DNA of 64,000 bases from Fabrea salina. Lineage: Eukaryota; Ciliophora; Heterotrichea; Heterotrichida; Fabreidae. The notes beneath the pieces were generated by a model. That model worked only from the letters and a program-made list of their open reading frames with translations. It was not told where the DNA came from and ran no database searches. The stretch lies in the NCBI GenBank assembly GCA_022984795.1, contig JALIHJ010000024.1, forward strand, positions 223,808 to 287,807, in the 5' to 3' direction. Shown here one piece after another: positions 38,245 through 47,532 of this stretch; the stretch's first letter is position 1; each line of letters starts with the position of its first letter. The position numbers were made by a program, and so were the translations under genes.

Positions 38245-39381
38245 ATGACAGACTACGGAAAAAGCTCCACAGAACAAAAAAGAATCGAACAAGAAGTTGA
38301 AAGACTCTTTGGAATCCTCGGCTTAAACATCCAAACAAAAACCTACAAGAACTACGTAATCTTGGACTTCGAAGGCCACGGGTACTTTTGCAAGCAAGGC
38401 TTCAGCAAACTGCCCAGAGCAGTATCAACTCTTAACTCAGGACAGCCTTGGTTGTTGTTTTGGCTACTCCACACCTTAGAACTTCTTCAAGAACCCATCA
38501 CTCAAGAAACCAAACTAGCAGTCATAGAGTACCTTAAAGCTTGCAAGTGTCCCAAAACTGGAGCTTTTTGTGGAGGTCCTTACCAGTTGCCTCACTTAGC
38601 TCCAACCTACGCAGCAGTTTCGGCCTTGATGATACTAGACATGGAGGAAGCCTTGAAAATCATTGACGTAGAGGGAATCAAAAACTTCATTATATCTATG
38701 AAGCACGAAAGCATTCCTGGGGCTTTTAGAATGCACCACCAAGGAGAAAGTGACATGAGGGCAATCTACTGTGCTATAAGTGTAGCTAGTGTACTTGGAA
38801 TACTTGACAAAGAAGTTACTAAAGACACTCCTGAGTTCATTGCTAGGTGCCAAACATACGAAGGAGGTCTTGGAGGAGAGCCCTTTTCAGAAGCTCACGG
38901 AGGGTTCACTTACTGTGGCTTAGCTAGTTTGTACTTAATGGGGAAAACCCACTTAGTTGACTTAGAAGCAATGCTGGAGTGGTGTGTGTCCAGACAAATG
39001 GAGAAAGAAGGAGGGTTCAATGGACGCACTAACAAGTTAGTGGATAGTTGCTACTCCTTTTGGATTGGGGGGTGTTTTCCCATTTTGAAAGAAACTCTTG
39101 GAATTCCCACTAAGTATTCCCTGTACGACAACTTAGCACTCCAGGCCTACATCTTAGTAGCTTGTCAGTCCCCTATGGGACTGTTTGACAAGCCAGGGAG
39201 TTCGCCTGACTACTACCATACAGCTTATTCTTTGGGAGGCTTGTCCCTAGCCCAGCACTGCACTGGAACTCCAGAGTTTGTTTTCAAAGAGTCTGCTTTG
39301 GAACTGGAAAAAAACCACTTTTTGTTCAATGTGACCTCAGAAAAAGTCAAGAAAGCTGTTAATTTTTTCAAAAATAAGTAA
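38245..39381 (+). CDS. FNTB: protein farnesyltransferase beta subunit
   Basis: A 378-residue all-helical alpha-alpha barrel protein. Zinc ligands of the family are present: Asp and Cys in LVDSCYSFW and His in DYYHTAYSLGG. The prenyl-diphosphate site is shown by the repeated GGFxG/GGLGGE boxes (EGGLGGEPFSEAHGG; EGGFNGRTNK). The C-terminal GLSLAQHC matches FTase (animal 'GLSIAQH') better than geranylgeranyltransferase I. It would attach a farnesyl group to CaaX proteins together with the alpha subunit. It is somewhat shorter than animal FTase beta (about 437). It starts 6 bases from the divergent snRNP gene, and the next same-strand gene starts one base after its stop. Confidence 0.94.
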   Translation: MTDYGKSSTEQKRIEQEVERLFGILGLNIQTKTYKNYVILDFEGHGYFCKQGFSKLPRAVSTLNSGQPWLLFWLLHTLELLQEPITQETKLAVIEYLKACKCPKTGAFCGGPYQLPHLAPTYAAVSALMILDMEEALKIIDVEGIKNFIISMKHESIPGAFRMHHQGESDMRAIYCAISVASVLGILDKEVTKDTPEFIARCQTYEGGLGGEPFSEAHGGFTYCGLASLYLMGKTHLVDLEAMLEWCVSRQMEKEGGFNGRTNKLVDSCYSFWIGGCFPILKETLGIPTKYSLYDNLALQAYILVACQSPMGLFDKPGSSPDYYHTAYSLGGLSLAQHCTGTPEFVFKESALELEKNHFLFNVTSEKVKKAVNFFKNK

Positions 39382-39382
39382 A

Positions 39383-40201
39383 ATGGAAAGTTCGGAGTTT
39401 TTGGACAATGCAAAAGACATTCTGAAGACACTTAAAAACAAGTTGTCAGAACTAGAATTCAAACGCAAGGAATATACAAGCAAAAGTAAATATTTAAAGG
39501 CTGAAAAAGCCCAGAAAAAAATTGAGGTATTAACTAAGAGTTTCTATGAAAACCAAAAAACTGCAATTAAGCATAAGCAAGCCAAAGAACTCCAAAACTT
39601 ACAGTCAGGCAAGTTCCAAATGGTTAGCCAGTTCAGCAAGCACTGGAAAAATAGGTTTAGTGACTACAGCGGCAAGTGCACAACTGCAGTGCACGAGTTA
39701 GAAAAAAAACACAACGATGAAATCAAGCAACTTAGAAACAGCTTTGACGGTACTTCCAAACCCAAGTACTCCTCTGACTTTTTAAACTACCTCAAAATGT
39801 TCAACCACTTAGTTAAGCAAAACCAACACAAAGAAGCCCACGTTATGAAGAAAAAACTAAACTCAATGGAAAAAGAGTTGAAAAAGCACTGGAAGCACCA
39901 ACAAACTGTCAAAGCTTCGAATTTTGCAAAGAAACTGAAAAGGAAACAAGACTCAGAAACTAACTTTCTAGAAATGAAAATTCAGTCTGGACTGAATGAA
40001 CTCAACAAAAGGAAAAACCAAGAACTAGACTCCCTCAACAAACGAATCCTCAACTACTCCCTTGAACTCGAAAGCAAACACAATCTAGAAACCAACAAAC
40101 TAACCAACACCAGTGTCAGAGTGGTTTTTTCGAAGTCAACCTCTCCAGGCAGGTCTTCTAAGTTCCTAGAGTCCAAAAAGTCTAAAGTTCTTAATTCTTA
40201 G
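39383..40201 (+). CDS. Lys-rich coiled-coil protein
   Basis: A 272-residue, strongly basic coiled-coil protein (MESSEFLDNAKDILKTLKNKL at the start, long Lys/Glu/Gln helices throughout). A Ser-rich tail follows (SKSTSPGRSSKF). The repeated pattern 'KHKQAKELQNLQ … KHNDEIKQLRNS … KRKQDSETNFLEM' is typical of ciliate basal-body or axonemal filament proteins, but no family can be named. Its ATG is one base after the farnesyltransferase stop, and no frame or intron joins the two. The 3' end overlaps the convergent exportin gene by 11 bases, with both stop codons inside the overlap. Confidence 0.7.
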   Translation: MESSEFLDNAKDILKTLKNKLSELEFKRKEYTSKSKYLKAEKAQKKIEVLTKSFYENQKTAIKHKQAKELQNLQSGKFQMVSQFSKHWKNRFSDYSGKCTTAVHELEKKHNDEIKQLRNSFDGTSKPKYSSDFLNYLKMFNHLVKQNQHKEAHVMKKKLNSMEKELKKHWKHQQTVKASNFAKKLKRKQDSETNFLEMKIQSGLNELNKRKNQELDSLNKRILNYSLELESKHNLETNKLTNTSVRVVFSKSTSPGRSSKFLESKKSKVLNS

Positions 40202-42998
40202 AATAGTTTTTATGCTCTTCAATAGAAGTGAGGATGATGTCCCTCATAAACAAAACTTTCTGGCTAAACAACTGGTCAGCAGAAGCAAGGTACCCAAGAT
40301 ACTCCTCAGCCCTTTCTTGAGTTAAGTCCTGTTTCAAAGCCTGCATGAACTCAAAGTCCTTTTCACTGGACTCTAGGAACTTCTTCAGCACTCTGTGGCT
40401 GTTCACAATCTCCATTGCAATGCTAGCTGACTCAGGGGCTCTTCTGTCAAGTCTGCTCCAAATTAAGTTCTTCCCCACCTCAAACAACTTAGTAGCTACA
40501 AAGTTGGAGTAAGAAGAACCATAGAGTTTACTGAGGATCTTGTTCAGAGTACTCAAAGCTGCTTTTATTGACTAAATAAAACTTACACTTCCTTCAATTG
40601 TGTTAACAGCCATATTGCATATGTATAGAACCAGGTCATTCAAAACTTCTTCATTTAAAAACTCAACGTCTTTGGAAATAAGCATTTCTAGCATTCTGAT
40701 AAAGTTCCTTCTAATTGAAATCAGTTGCTGCGACTCGTCTGAAACAGTTTCGTTGGGTTTAGGCACTTGGTATATAACCATTTTTATCAGTTGAATGCAA
40801 ATTTCCTGAGAAATTGTGTTGCTGGGGTACCTAGACCTAGCAGAAACTTGTGTGAGAAGCTAAATAAAGGTTACTGCAAAAATAGACTCTATAGTTTCAA
40901 AGTTGGAACTTGCAATCAGTGCTGAAATGAGTTGTTTGAGGAAGGGACTGGCTTGGTCTTCTATTGTTTCTACCAGTTTTTGCCCAAAAAATATCAGGGC
41001 TTTTGAGTAGTCGGTCGTTAGGCCTTGGGAAGGAATCGAACCTACTATGTAGTTGGCTAGTTGTGTAATCTGTGCGTCAACAGGAGACCTAACTTTAGAC
41101 CCAAAGCCTGAAAGTATTTCACTGATCATGCTGATTGACTCAACTGAAACAGTTTTCATAACCATTTGGATTACTTGGGACAAGCAATTAGTTTGTTGCT
41201 GGGAATCCATGTCTTTGCAGCCCACAATAAGACCTATTGCTTTGAACAAGTACTTTGAAGACTCAGAACTAAGCACTCCTTTACCAAGTCGGTCAATTAC
41301 AGCTGTGATAACCACATCAGAGTGAGGAATAATAGCCCTGCTGGCTTTCAAACAAAGTCTGAAAAGCATGTAAATAGAGTGATTAGAAACAGAAGGGTCT
41401 TGGTTGTTTATATGGCAAAGCATTGGTTCTAGTACGTTTGCGATTAGGGGTTTGTGTTCTTCACGTTCAAAAAACACTCCGTACCTCACAGCGATTTCAA
41501 AGTACTGGTGCAAAATTATTCTGTGGCTGTAGTTTTTAATTCCACTACAAAAAATCATTTTCAGCAAAGCAGAGTAAGTAGTTTCGGTAGTAAGTAAGGC
41601 ACTTAGGTCCTGAATACACTCTCCAAAGTGGAACAACAAAAACATTGGAGCTTCTACTTGGTTTACTGACTTTTGCTCCAAAGAAGATAACAAGTCACTG
41701 AAGTGCTGGTAGAGGTAATTCAGAACAGGCTCTTTAGTAGCCTCTACGTGGAGTAGTCTTTTGAACAAGTCAGCAAGTTCCTTCCTGAATTGGTAAAACT
41801 GGTCTTCTTCGTCGGAGTTCTCAGGTCCTACGTGCTCGAAGTAGTTAGGGAACTCACACCTCTTAACTGTGCAAAAACAAATTTGGTTGATGTTTTGTCT
41901 TTCAAGTTCTGTGATGGGCTGGGGTGGTTCTAGGAACTCCTTCACTCGCAAGTGGTGTATGTACTTGCCTAAAAAGGGCAAAACCACACTTGAAATAGAA
42001 GGGTCGTCCAGAACTAAGCATTTCAAAGCAATTCCAAGTAACGTTTGCACACGTTCGAAGTCTCCACAGTCTGTCAAAACACTCCCTAGCGTGTCCACAA
42101 CTGCTGCTACTGTCTTGGGAACGTCAGGAGGCAGTTGTTGGAAGTTGTCGGGGTTAAAGGAAGAAATGAACTCAACCAACTGCAGGTTACTTACGAGTTC
42201 CACCTTCTTTTCAGGACTCATCTTTTTGGCAGCAAGGGCACTCAAGCAGTTGAGCACAGGGATTTGGCACTTCTCATCGTTAATCATAGAAGTCATGTAG
42301 TTGGTGAACGAAAGGGTAAGTTCTAAAGGAATCCATTCTGTGTAACTAGCAAGAACTGTAAAAGTAGCTGCTTTTAAGTCTGTGTTTTGGGACTCCATAA
42401 CTTTTTTCCAGATCTCAGCAGCATGCACCAAAACTCTTTCCCGCACAGCATCTTTCAGCAAGTTGCTTCTTCTGAGCTCTTCTTGAGAAAAACTCCCGAT
42501 TTCTTCAGCGTTTTCTTCTTGGAAGATCTTCAGCACAGCCAAAAACAACCTGAGGTGCATTTCTGAGTTGTAAGCACGGTTAATGAGTTCTTGAAAAGCG
42601 TCTGGCCAGTTCGTGGGGAAGTCGTGCTGGATGACTTCCACATAAAGCAAAGCGAATTTGTTCAAAAGACTCAGGTGGAAGTTAAGCATGTTGTATCTGG
42701 AGTCAATAACAGATAAAAGGAAGCACTGGATTTCTCGTTTTGCTGGTTGACTAAAGTTGGAGTATTGCTCAGCCATTACTTCAGTCAAAGCCTGTAAGTA
42801 CCAAAACAGAAAGTTCAAGGCGTAGGGGTGGTCCAGGTTAATTTCGTAAATCTTTTGAAGTGCCAGTTTGTAAAAGTAAGGGTCTGTTTTTGCAGATTCT
42901 GTTACTTGCAGGGCTTGTTCTTTAACTTGTTGGGACTGCGTGGGGTCGCACAAAGCTGCTATAGCTTGCTCTATAGATGACATTTTTATATCACTCAT
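40191..42998 (-). CDS. XPOT: exportin-T, tRNA nuclear export receptor (two 15-base introns)
   Basis: Exons 42998-40875, 40859-40587 and 40571-40191 join in frame to 925 residues, close to the roughly 960 of animal and yeast exportin-T. The N-terminal importin-beta/XPO1-like region is clear (WPDAFQELINRA), followed by DAVRERVLVHAAEIWKKV and YTEWIPLELT, matching the exportin-T block with 'YVSWIDLSLI'. The rest is HEAT-repeat helices. It carries mature tRNA out of the nucleus with Ran-GTP. The start could also be the second Met at 42983 (MSSIEQA). The two introns interrupt only the C-terminal fifth of the gene. The start faces PWP2 across 22 bases. Confidence 0.88.
40572..40586 (-). other. 15-base intron
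   Basis: Reads GTAAGTTTTATTTAG on the minus strand. It carries an in-frame TAG; splicing joins …IEGS to SIKAALSTLNKIL in the exportin gene. Confidence 0.93.
40860..40874 (-). other. 15-base intron
   Basis: Reads GTAACCTTTATTTAG on the minus strand. It carries an in-frame TAG; splicing joins …ESIFA to LLTQVSARSRYPSN, linking exportin exons 1 and 2. Confidence 0.93.
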
Positions 42999-43020
42999 TC
43001 TAAACAGATCAACAATAAAA

Positions 43021-45525
43021 ATGAACGCTTACTCCCTCACACACCAATGCGGTAATGTGTTTTACCAAGGAAACTTAGAATTTGGCCACCACGGCAACGC
43101 TTTGTTCACTATAGTTGGTTCCAGAGTAAACGTTTACGACCTTCTCAACCAAACTTGCAGAACTGTGTCTGTCCAGGGAAGAAGTGACCTTGAAGTAATT
43201 GCTGTTTCTCCTGACCAAAAAGTCCTCATTCAAGTTGACTTGGAGGGCTATGCCCAAGTAATTAGTTTGAGAAAAGACGCCCTTTTGACCCAAATAAACT
43301 TCCACTCTCCAGTCAGCAAACTCTCGTTCAGTCCTGACGGCAGGTTCCTTGCAGTAGGCCTCCAAAACAAACTCCGGGTTTTTGAGTGTTGTTTCCAAAA
43401 CAAACAAGGAACCTTGCTTCCCTTTTTGTCTTTTTCAGCCTGGCATTCCCAACCCATCACTCACTTTAACTTCTTCAAGGACTACTTAGTTACTAGTTCC
43501 GAAGACCAAACAGTTAGGTTCTGCCACTTAGGAAAACAACAAGGCTACATCCCCATTACTCTCACAGGACACCGAAAACCTGTTTTGGGGACTTTTTTCA
43601 ACCAAGACCAAATTTACACAGTTAGCTCCGATGCCCGAGTGTTTGTGTGGGAGTGGGGAGAAGCCTCAGAAGAATTCCTCAACAAACAAGTTTACGACTA
43701 CAGAAGAAGAGCAGGCCGAGCTCCTAAGTCCCAGTCCAACACTCACCAAATTAACTTAGTCCAGAAACACCAACTCCAGCACGAAGGAGTGTTTACTCTG
43801 AACTGCGCAGACATGATTTCTTCCTTACTAGTAGTAGGTTTCAAAACAGGCAACTTTGCTCTTTACTCAGTCAACTCCAAAGAAGTTCTGGTTCTGCACA
43901 CTCTTAACATGACTGAGTACGAAATCTCTTGTCTTAGAATTAATCCTTTTGGAGAGTGGATAGCTTTTGGGTCCAAAACTCTAGGACAACTTGTTGTTTG
44001 GGAGTGGAAGTCCGAAACTTATGTTCTGAGACAAATGGGACACTCTTCTGAGTTAGTGACAGCAGAGTTCAGCCCTGAAGGACACATTCTAGCTACAGGC
44101 GGAGTTGACGGCAAAGTCAAACTTTGGGAAAGGGGAATAAACTTTGCTACTTTTTCAGAACACTTGAACTCTGTAGCAGGACTGGCATTCACTCCTTCAA
44201 ATGCCTTAGTTTCTGCCAGTCAAGACGGAACTGTAAGGGCTTACGATATCAACAAGTACAAACAGTTCAGAGTCCTCACAACTGCAAACCCTGTTGAGTT
44301 CACTTGTGTGGCCTGCGACAGAAGTGGCGAAGTAGTGTGTGCTGGTTCCAAAGACTACCAAATCTACGTTTGGGCTTTGCCCACTGGAGCACTTTGCGAA
44401 GTACTATCAGGCCACACAGGACCAGTCAGTTGTTTGAGCTTTACTTCAGAAAACATGCTTGTGAGTGGGTCTTGGGACACGACTGCTAGAATTTGGGACG
44501 TGTTTGAAAGGAGAGGAGGCTCCGAACCACTAGTGCATTCTTCAGAGGTGCTTTCTTTAAGTGTGCGTCCTGATTCCCGCCAGATAGCAGTTGCTTGCTC
44601 CAACGGAGAAATTAGTTTATGGAGTTTGCCCAACTGCGAAGAGCAAGGTTCAATTGAAGGCAGAAGGGACGTTGCTGGAGGAAGGGGCTACACTGACAGG
44701 TTCACTGCAAAAAACAACCCCCAAAACAAAAAGTTCAATTCAATTTGCTACTCTCCTGACGGGTGGATGGTTTTGGGAGGAGGCGAAAGTAAGTTTGCCT
44801 GCATTTACGACCTCAGACACAAAGTTTTGCTGCACAGATTCTCGTTCACAGAAAACAGGTCACTTTCAGGAGTGTTGGAAAAACTGAACTCATCCAATAT
44901 AACTGAAGCAGGACCTATCTCGGAGTTGGAACTTGACGAGTACAACCTCCACAGCGACTTCAACCAAGCTGGAATTCCTGAGCCCCATCGACCTGCAGAC
45001 ATCTTAAGGAAGCCCTACAAAGAAGTCCGAGTGACTAAAGTTTGTTTTTCCAACAAGGAAATGGCCTTAGTTACAACTGAAGGAGTGCTTATTTACTCCA
45101 GGAAACCTGAAGAAAGGTTCACTCCCCTACAACTTTCTTTGGAAGCTTCACACGGCAACGTTATCAAAAGTTTAGTTCAGGAAGAGTTTGCAACAGCTAT
45201 GCTGCTTGCTTTGAAGTTGGGTGAGTCTCCCCAAGACGTTCTTTACAGAGTGCCTCCCAGTGAAGTTTCAAACGTAGCTTCGCAGGTATCAGGTCAGGAA
45301 CTTTTAAGACTCTTAACTTTGCTTTACGAAGAAACTCCCAAAACCAAGGACTTAGGTTTGTTGTTGGTGTGGGTCAGAAACATTCTGAAGTACCACAGTT
45401 CTGCAATCAAAGGTCTCACACAAGTCAAAACTCTCTACAGGACTCTCAACAAAAGGTTCGCAGAAGTCATTTCTACTTGTAGAGAAAACAACTACACTCT
45501 CCAGTTTTTAAATAAGTCAAGTTAA
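43021..45525 (+). CDS. PWP2: PWP2 (UTP1), WD40 protein of the small-subunit processome
   Basis: An 834-residue protein. The start MNAYSLTHQCGNVFYQGNL is the usual PWP2 N-terminus (first β-strands right after Met), so the longer non-ATG-started frame is rejected. Two stacked WD40 propellers follow (about 10-610), with clear repeats such as GHSSELVTAEFSPEG, GHTGPVSCLSF and SWDTTARIWDV. The segment DRFTAKNNPQNKKFNS, conserved in PWP2, sits near 560-575. The C-terminus (about 690-834) is the Utp12-type helical domain. PWP2 is part of the UTP-B complex that handles early 18S rRNA processing in the nucleolus. It shares a 22-base divergent spacer with exportin-T. Confidence 0.95.
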   Translation: MNAYSLTHQCGNVFYQGNLEFGHHGNALFTIVGSRVNVYDLLNQTCRTVSVQGRSDLEVIAVSPDQKVLIQVDLEGYAQVISLRKDALLTQINFHSPVSKLSFSPDGRFLAVGLQNKLRVFECCFQNKQGTLLPFLSFSAWHSQPITHFNFFKDYLVTSSEDQTVRFCHLGKQQGYIPITLTGHRKPVLGTFFNQDQIYTVSSDARVFVWEWGEASEEFLNKQVYDYRRRAGRAPKSQSNTHQINLVQKHQLQHEGVFTLNCADMISSLLVVGFKTGNFALYSVNSKEVLVLHTLNMTEYEISCLRINPFGEWIAFGSKTLGQLVVWEWKSETYVLRQMGHSSELVTAEFSPEGHILATGGVDGKVKLWERGINFATFSEHLNSVAGLAFTPSNALVSASQDGTVRAYDINKYKQFRVLTTANPVEFTCVACDRSGEVVCAGSKDYQIYVWALPTGALCEVLSGHTGPVSCLSFTSENMLVSGSWDTTARIWDVFERRGGSEPLVHSSEVLSLSVRPDSRQIAVACSNGEISLWSLPNCEEQGSIEGRRDVAGGRGYTDRFTAKNNPQNKKFNSICYSPDGWMVLGGGESKFACIYDLRHKVLLHRFSFTENRSLSGVLEKLNSSNITEAGPISELELDEYNLHSDFNQAGIPEPHRPADILRKPYKEVRVTKVCFSNKEMALVTTEGVLIYSRKPEERFTPLQLSLEASHGNVIKSLVQEEFATAMLLALKLGESPQDVLYRVPPSEVSNVASQVSGQELLRLLTLLYEETPKTKDLGLLLVWVRNILKYHSSAIKGLTQVKTLYRTLNKRFAEVISTCRENNYTLQFLNKSS

Positions 45526-45526
45526 G

Positions 45527-47518
45527 TTACTTACTCAGCCAAGACTGGACTTTTTCCCACATAGCCTGAGTGTGGAGTTCTTTAAGTTTGTTTTCTTGTT
45601 CTTCTTGAAGGTAGTCTTTGAGGCAGTTCATAACTTTCCTCCCCAAACTGTACAGTCTGAACGTAAAAACTAACTTGTCTTCGCGTTTGTTTTGTTCAGA
45701 GTTTTCTAGTTGCAGAGCTGGCATGGCTTCTCTCCAGCAGTTAACTGCAAACTTCTTCAGAGTCTTTTCCCTCACACTGCTTGCCCTAACTTTCTCTTGT
45801 TTGGTTTTGTTTGCTTCTTCCAAAATGCAATTCACTGCTTTTAGTTTCAGTTTCTTGGTGTAGTTTTGGTAGGCCCTGGAGAACTCTTTTTGGAGTTGGT
45901 TTTCTGTTTCGATTTTGGACTCCCTGATTCCTTCTAAGAAGTAACTCCACATTAGTTTCTGGACCACAGAGTTCCCAGTTTCTCGGGCTTTTCTTCTTGT
46001 TTGGTTGCAAATAGTTACATACTTCTTGCAGGGGTAAAAGTACTTCAGTTTCAGAGACCTATGGTAGTGTTCTGAGGCTTTGGTGCACTTAACTTTGAGT
46101 TCTTCCATTCGTTGTATTTTCTTGAGTTGTTCTTCTTTTTTAAGTTGTTCTTCTTTTTTTCTGGCTTCAATTAGTTCCTTTTTTTTCTGTTTTTCGGCTT
46201 TGATGGCTTGTTCTTGGGCTTCTCTTTTCTTCCTTTCTTCTTCTTCTTGTTTTTGTTTGTACTTAGCTGCCAGGGCTTCTCTTTTGAGTCTTCTTTCTTC
46301 CTGGCGTTTTTGCATGCTTAAAACTTCTTTGGGAGCTTTCGCTGGGTTCCTTTGGGACTTGTTTGAAGACTCAACACTTACTTCTTCTTTTAGTTGGGTT
46401 TCTTCTGCCTGCACACCAACTTCTTGTTTCAGGAGTTCTTGTTCCCTCTGGAGTTCTCTTTGTTGTGCTTCTTGTTCTCTTTGTTTCTGGATTTCTCTTT
46501 GTTGTGCTTCTTGTTCTCTTTGTTTCTTTTCATTTTCAGCTTTTTGGCGCACAAACTCCAAGAGTCTGTTGAGTTTTTGTTTGCGCTTGATTTCTTCTTG
46601 TTGTTGTTGTCTTTCTTCCTGAACTACTTTTATGTACTGAATCCACCCACTAAGGCCCCTTCTAATCACCCAACAAGAGTACTGGTGTATTGCTTCTTGT
46701 TTCTTGATTTGTTCTTCAAACCTTTTTTGCTGCAGCAACTCAGCTTCTCTTTGCAAAACTTGACTCTGGGTGAAGTTCTTCCAAGCACCTAAGCACTTGT
46801 TTAGGTTTTTGAACCTCAGTTTCCTCAGCACTCTAATTTCTTTGGACTTCAGTTGGATTGAGTAAGCACTTAGTTGTTTGAACGAAAAATTAACTAACTT
46901 CCAGTTGGAAGAGTTGCAAACATCTTCAATAGTTTGGAGAATAGTACTTAACTTAAAGTTCCTGAAAGCACTGTCAATTTCACTTTTGGTTTGGGCTATT
47001 TGTTGTTTTTGCTTAGCAACTTCTTCAAACTCTCTTTGTTGCTGCCGCATTTTCAAATCCATTTGCCGCACACGTTCAGCTTCTTGTCTGACTTCTTCAC
47101 GCATTTTGGCTATTTCTTCTTGGGTGACTTCTTCGTACTGCTTAGTTTTAGGGTTTCCTTGGGGTTCTTTAGGTTCTTGGGAGTCAAGGGGTTTACTTTT
47201 CCTTGCTTCCCTCATTTGTTTGACTTTTTGGTGTCTTTCTTCAATTCCTGGTCTTGGGTCGAATTCCCGTAGGTTCTTGGGAACAGTGACAGTTTCTACT
47301 TTCTTTTTGGGTTTTTGTTCCCTTTTAAAGTTGTTCATCACTTGGAATGCAATAGCAAAGTCTTCTTCAATAGAAGAAACAGGGTGGTTCTTGGCTTTTT
47401 TCTTAATTAGTTCTGACTCCGACTCCACAGTGAGGTAAGAGTTAATCATTTGTTTAGCTGTGTTTTCTGTTTCAAACAAGTGGGGGTAGAGTTCTCTCAG
47501 CAAACTTCTTTCCTGCAT
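45527..47518 (-). CDS. CCDC191/Sfi1-like Trp-repeat coiled-coil protein
   Basis: A 663-residue protein that is mostly Glu/Gln/Lys/Arg coiled coil. Short helices with a central Trp or aromatic recur on either side of the long coil: CLGAWKNFTQS, GLSGWIQYIKV, LMWSYFLEGIRES, AVNCWREAM and AMWEKVQSWLSK. Such repeats resemble those of Sfi1 and CCDC191, where they bind centrin; ciliates use centrin at basal bodies. A tandem run of REQEAQQRE(I/L)QK appears near 335-365. The centrin link is an inference from repeat shape. Its stop lies 1 base from the PWP2 stop, and it follows the second CDPK gene on the same strand after 14 bases. Confidence 0.65.
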   Translation of the reverse strand: MQERSLLRELYPHLFETENTAKQMINSYLTVESESELIKKKAKNHPVSSIEEDFAIAFQVMNNFKREQKPKKKVETVTVPKNLREFDPRPGIEERHQKVKQMREARKSKPLDSQEPKEPQGNPKTKQYEEVTQEEIAKMREEVRQEAERVRQMDLKMRQQQREFEEVAKQKQQIAQTKSEIDSAFRNFKLSTILQTIEDVCNSSNWKLVNFSFKQLSAYSIQLKSKEIRVLRKLRFKNLNKCLGAWKNFTQSQVLQREAELLQQKRFEEQIKKQEAIHQYSCWVIRRGLSGWIQYIKVVQEERQQQQEEIKRKQKLNRLLEFVRQKAENEKKQREQEAQQREIQKQREQEAQQRELQREQELLKQEVGVQAEETQLKEEVSVESSNKSQRNPAKAPKEVLSMQKRQEERRLKREALAAKYKQKQEEEERKKREAQEQAIKAEKQKKKELIEARKKEEQLKKEEQLKKIQRMEELKVKCTKASEHYHRSLKLKYFYPCKKYVTICNQTRRKARETGNSVVQKLMWSYFLEGIRESKIETENQLQKEFSRAYQNYTKKLKLKAVNCILEEANKTKQEKVRASSVREKTLKKFAVNCWREAMPALQLENSEQNKREDKLVFTFRLYSLGRKVMNCLKDYLQEEQENKLKELHTQAMWEKVQSWLSK

Positions 47519-47532
47519 CTTTATAATATTAC

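Noticed and set aside
42180-42194. A second 15-base intron look-alike (GTAAGTAACCTGCAG) in exportin
   Set aside because: It lacks A at position 10, and the encoded VSNLQ lines up with the family's helix without a gap when retained.
42940-43020. N-terminal extension of PWP2 into the exportin gene
   Set aside because: It has no ATG, and the family N-terminus begins right at the Met at 43021.
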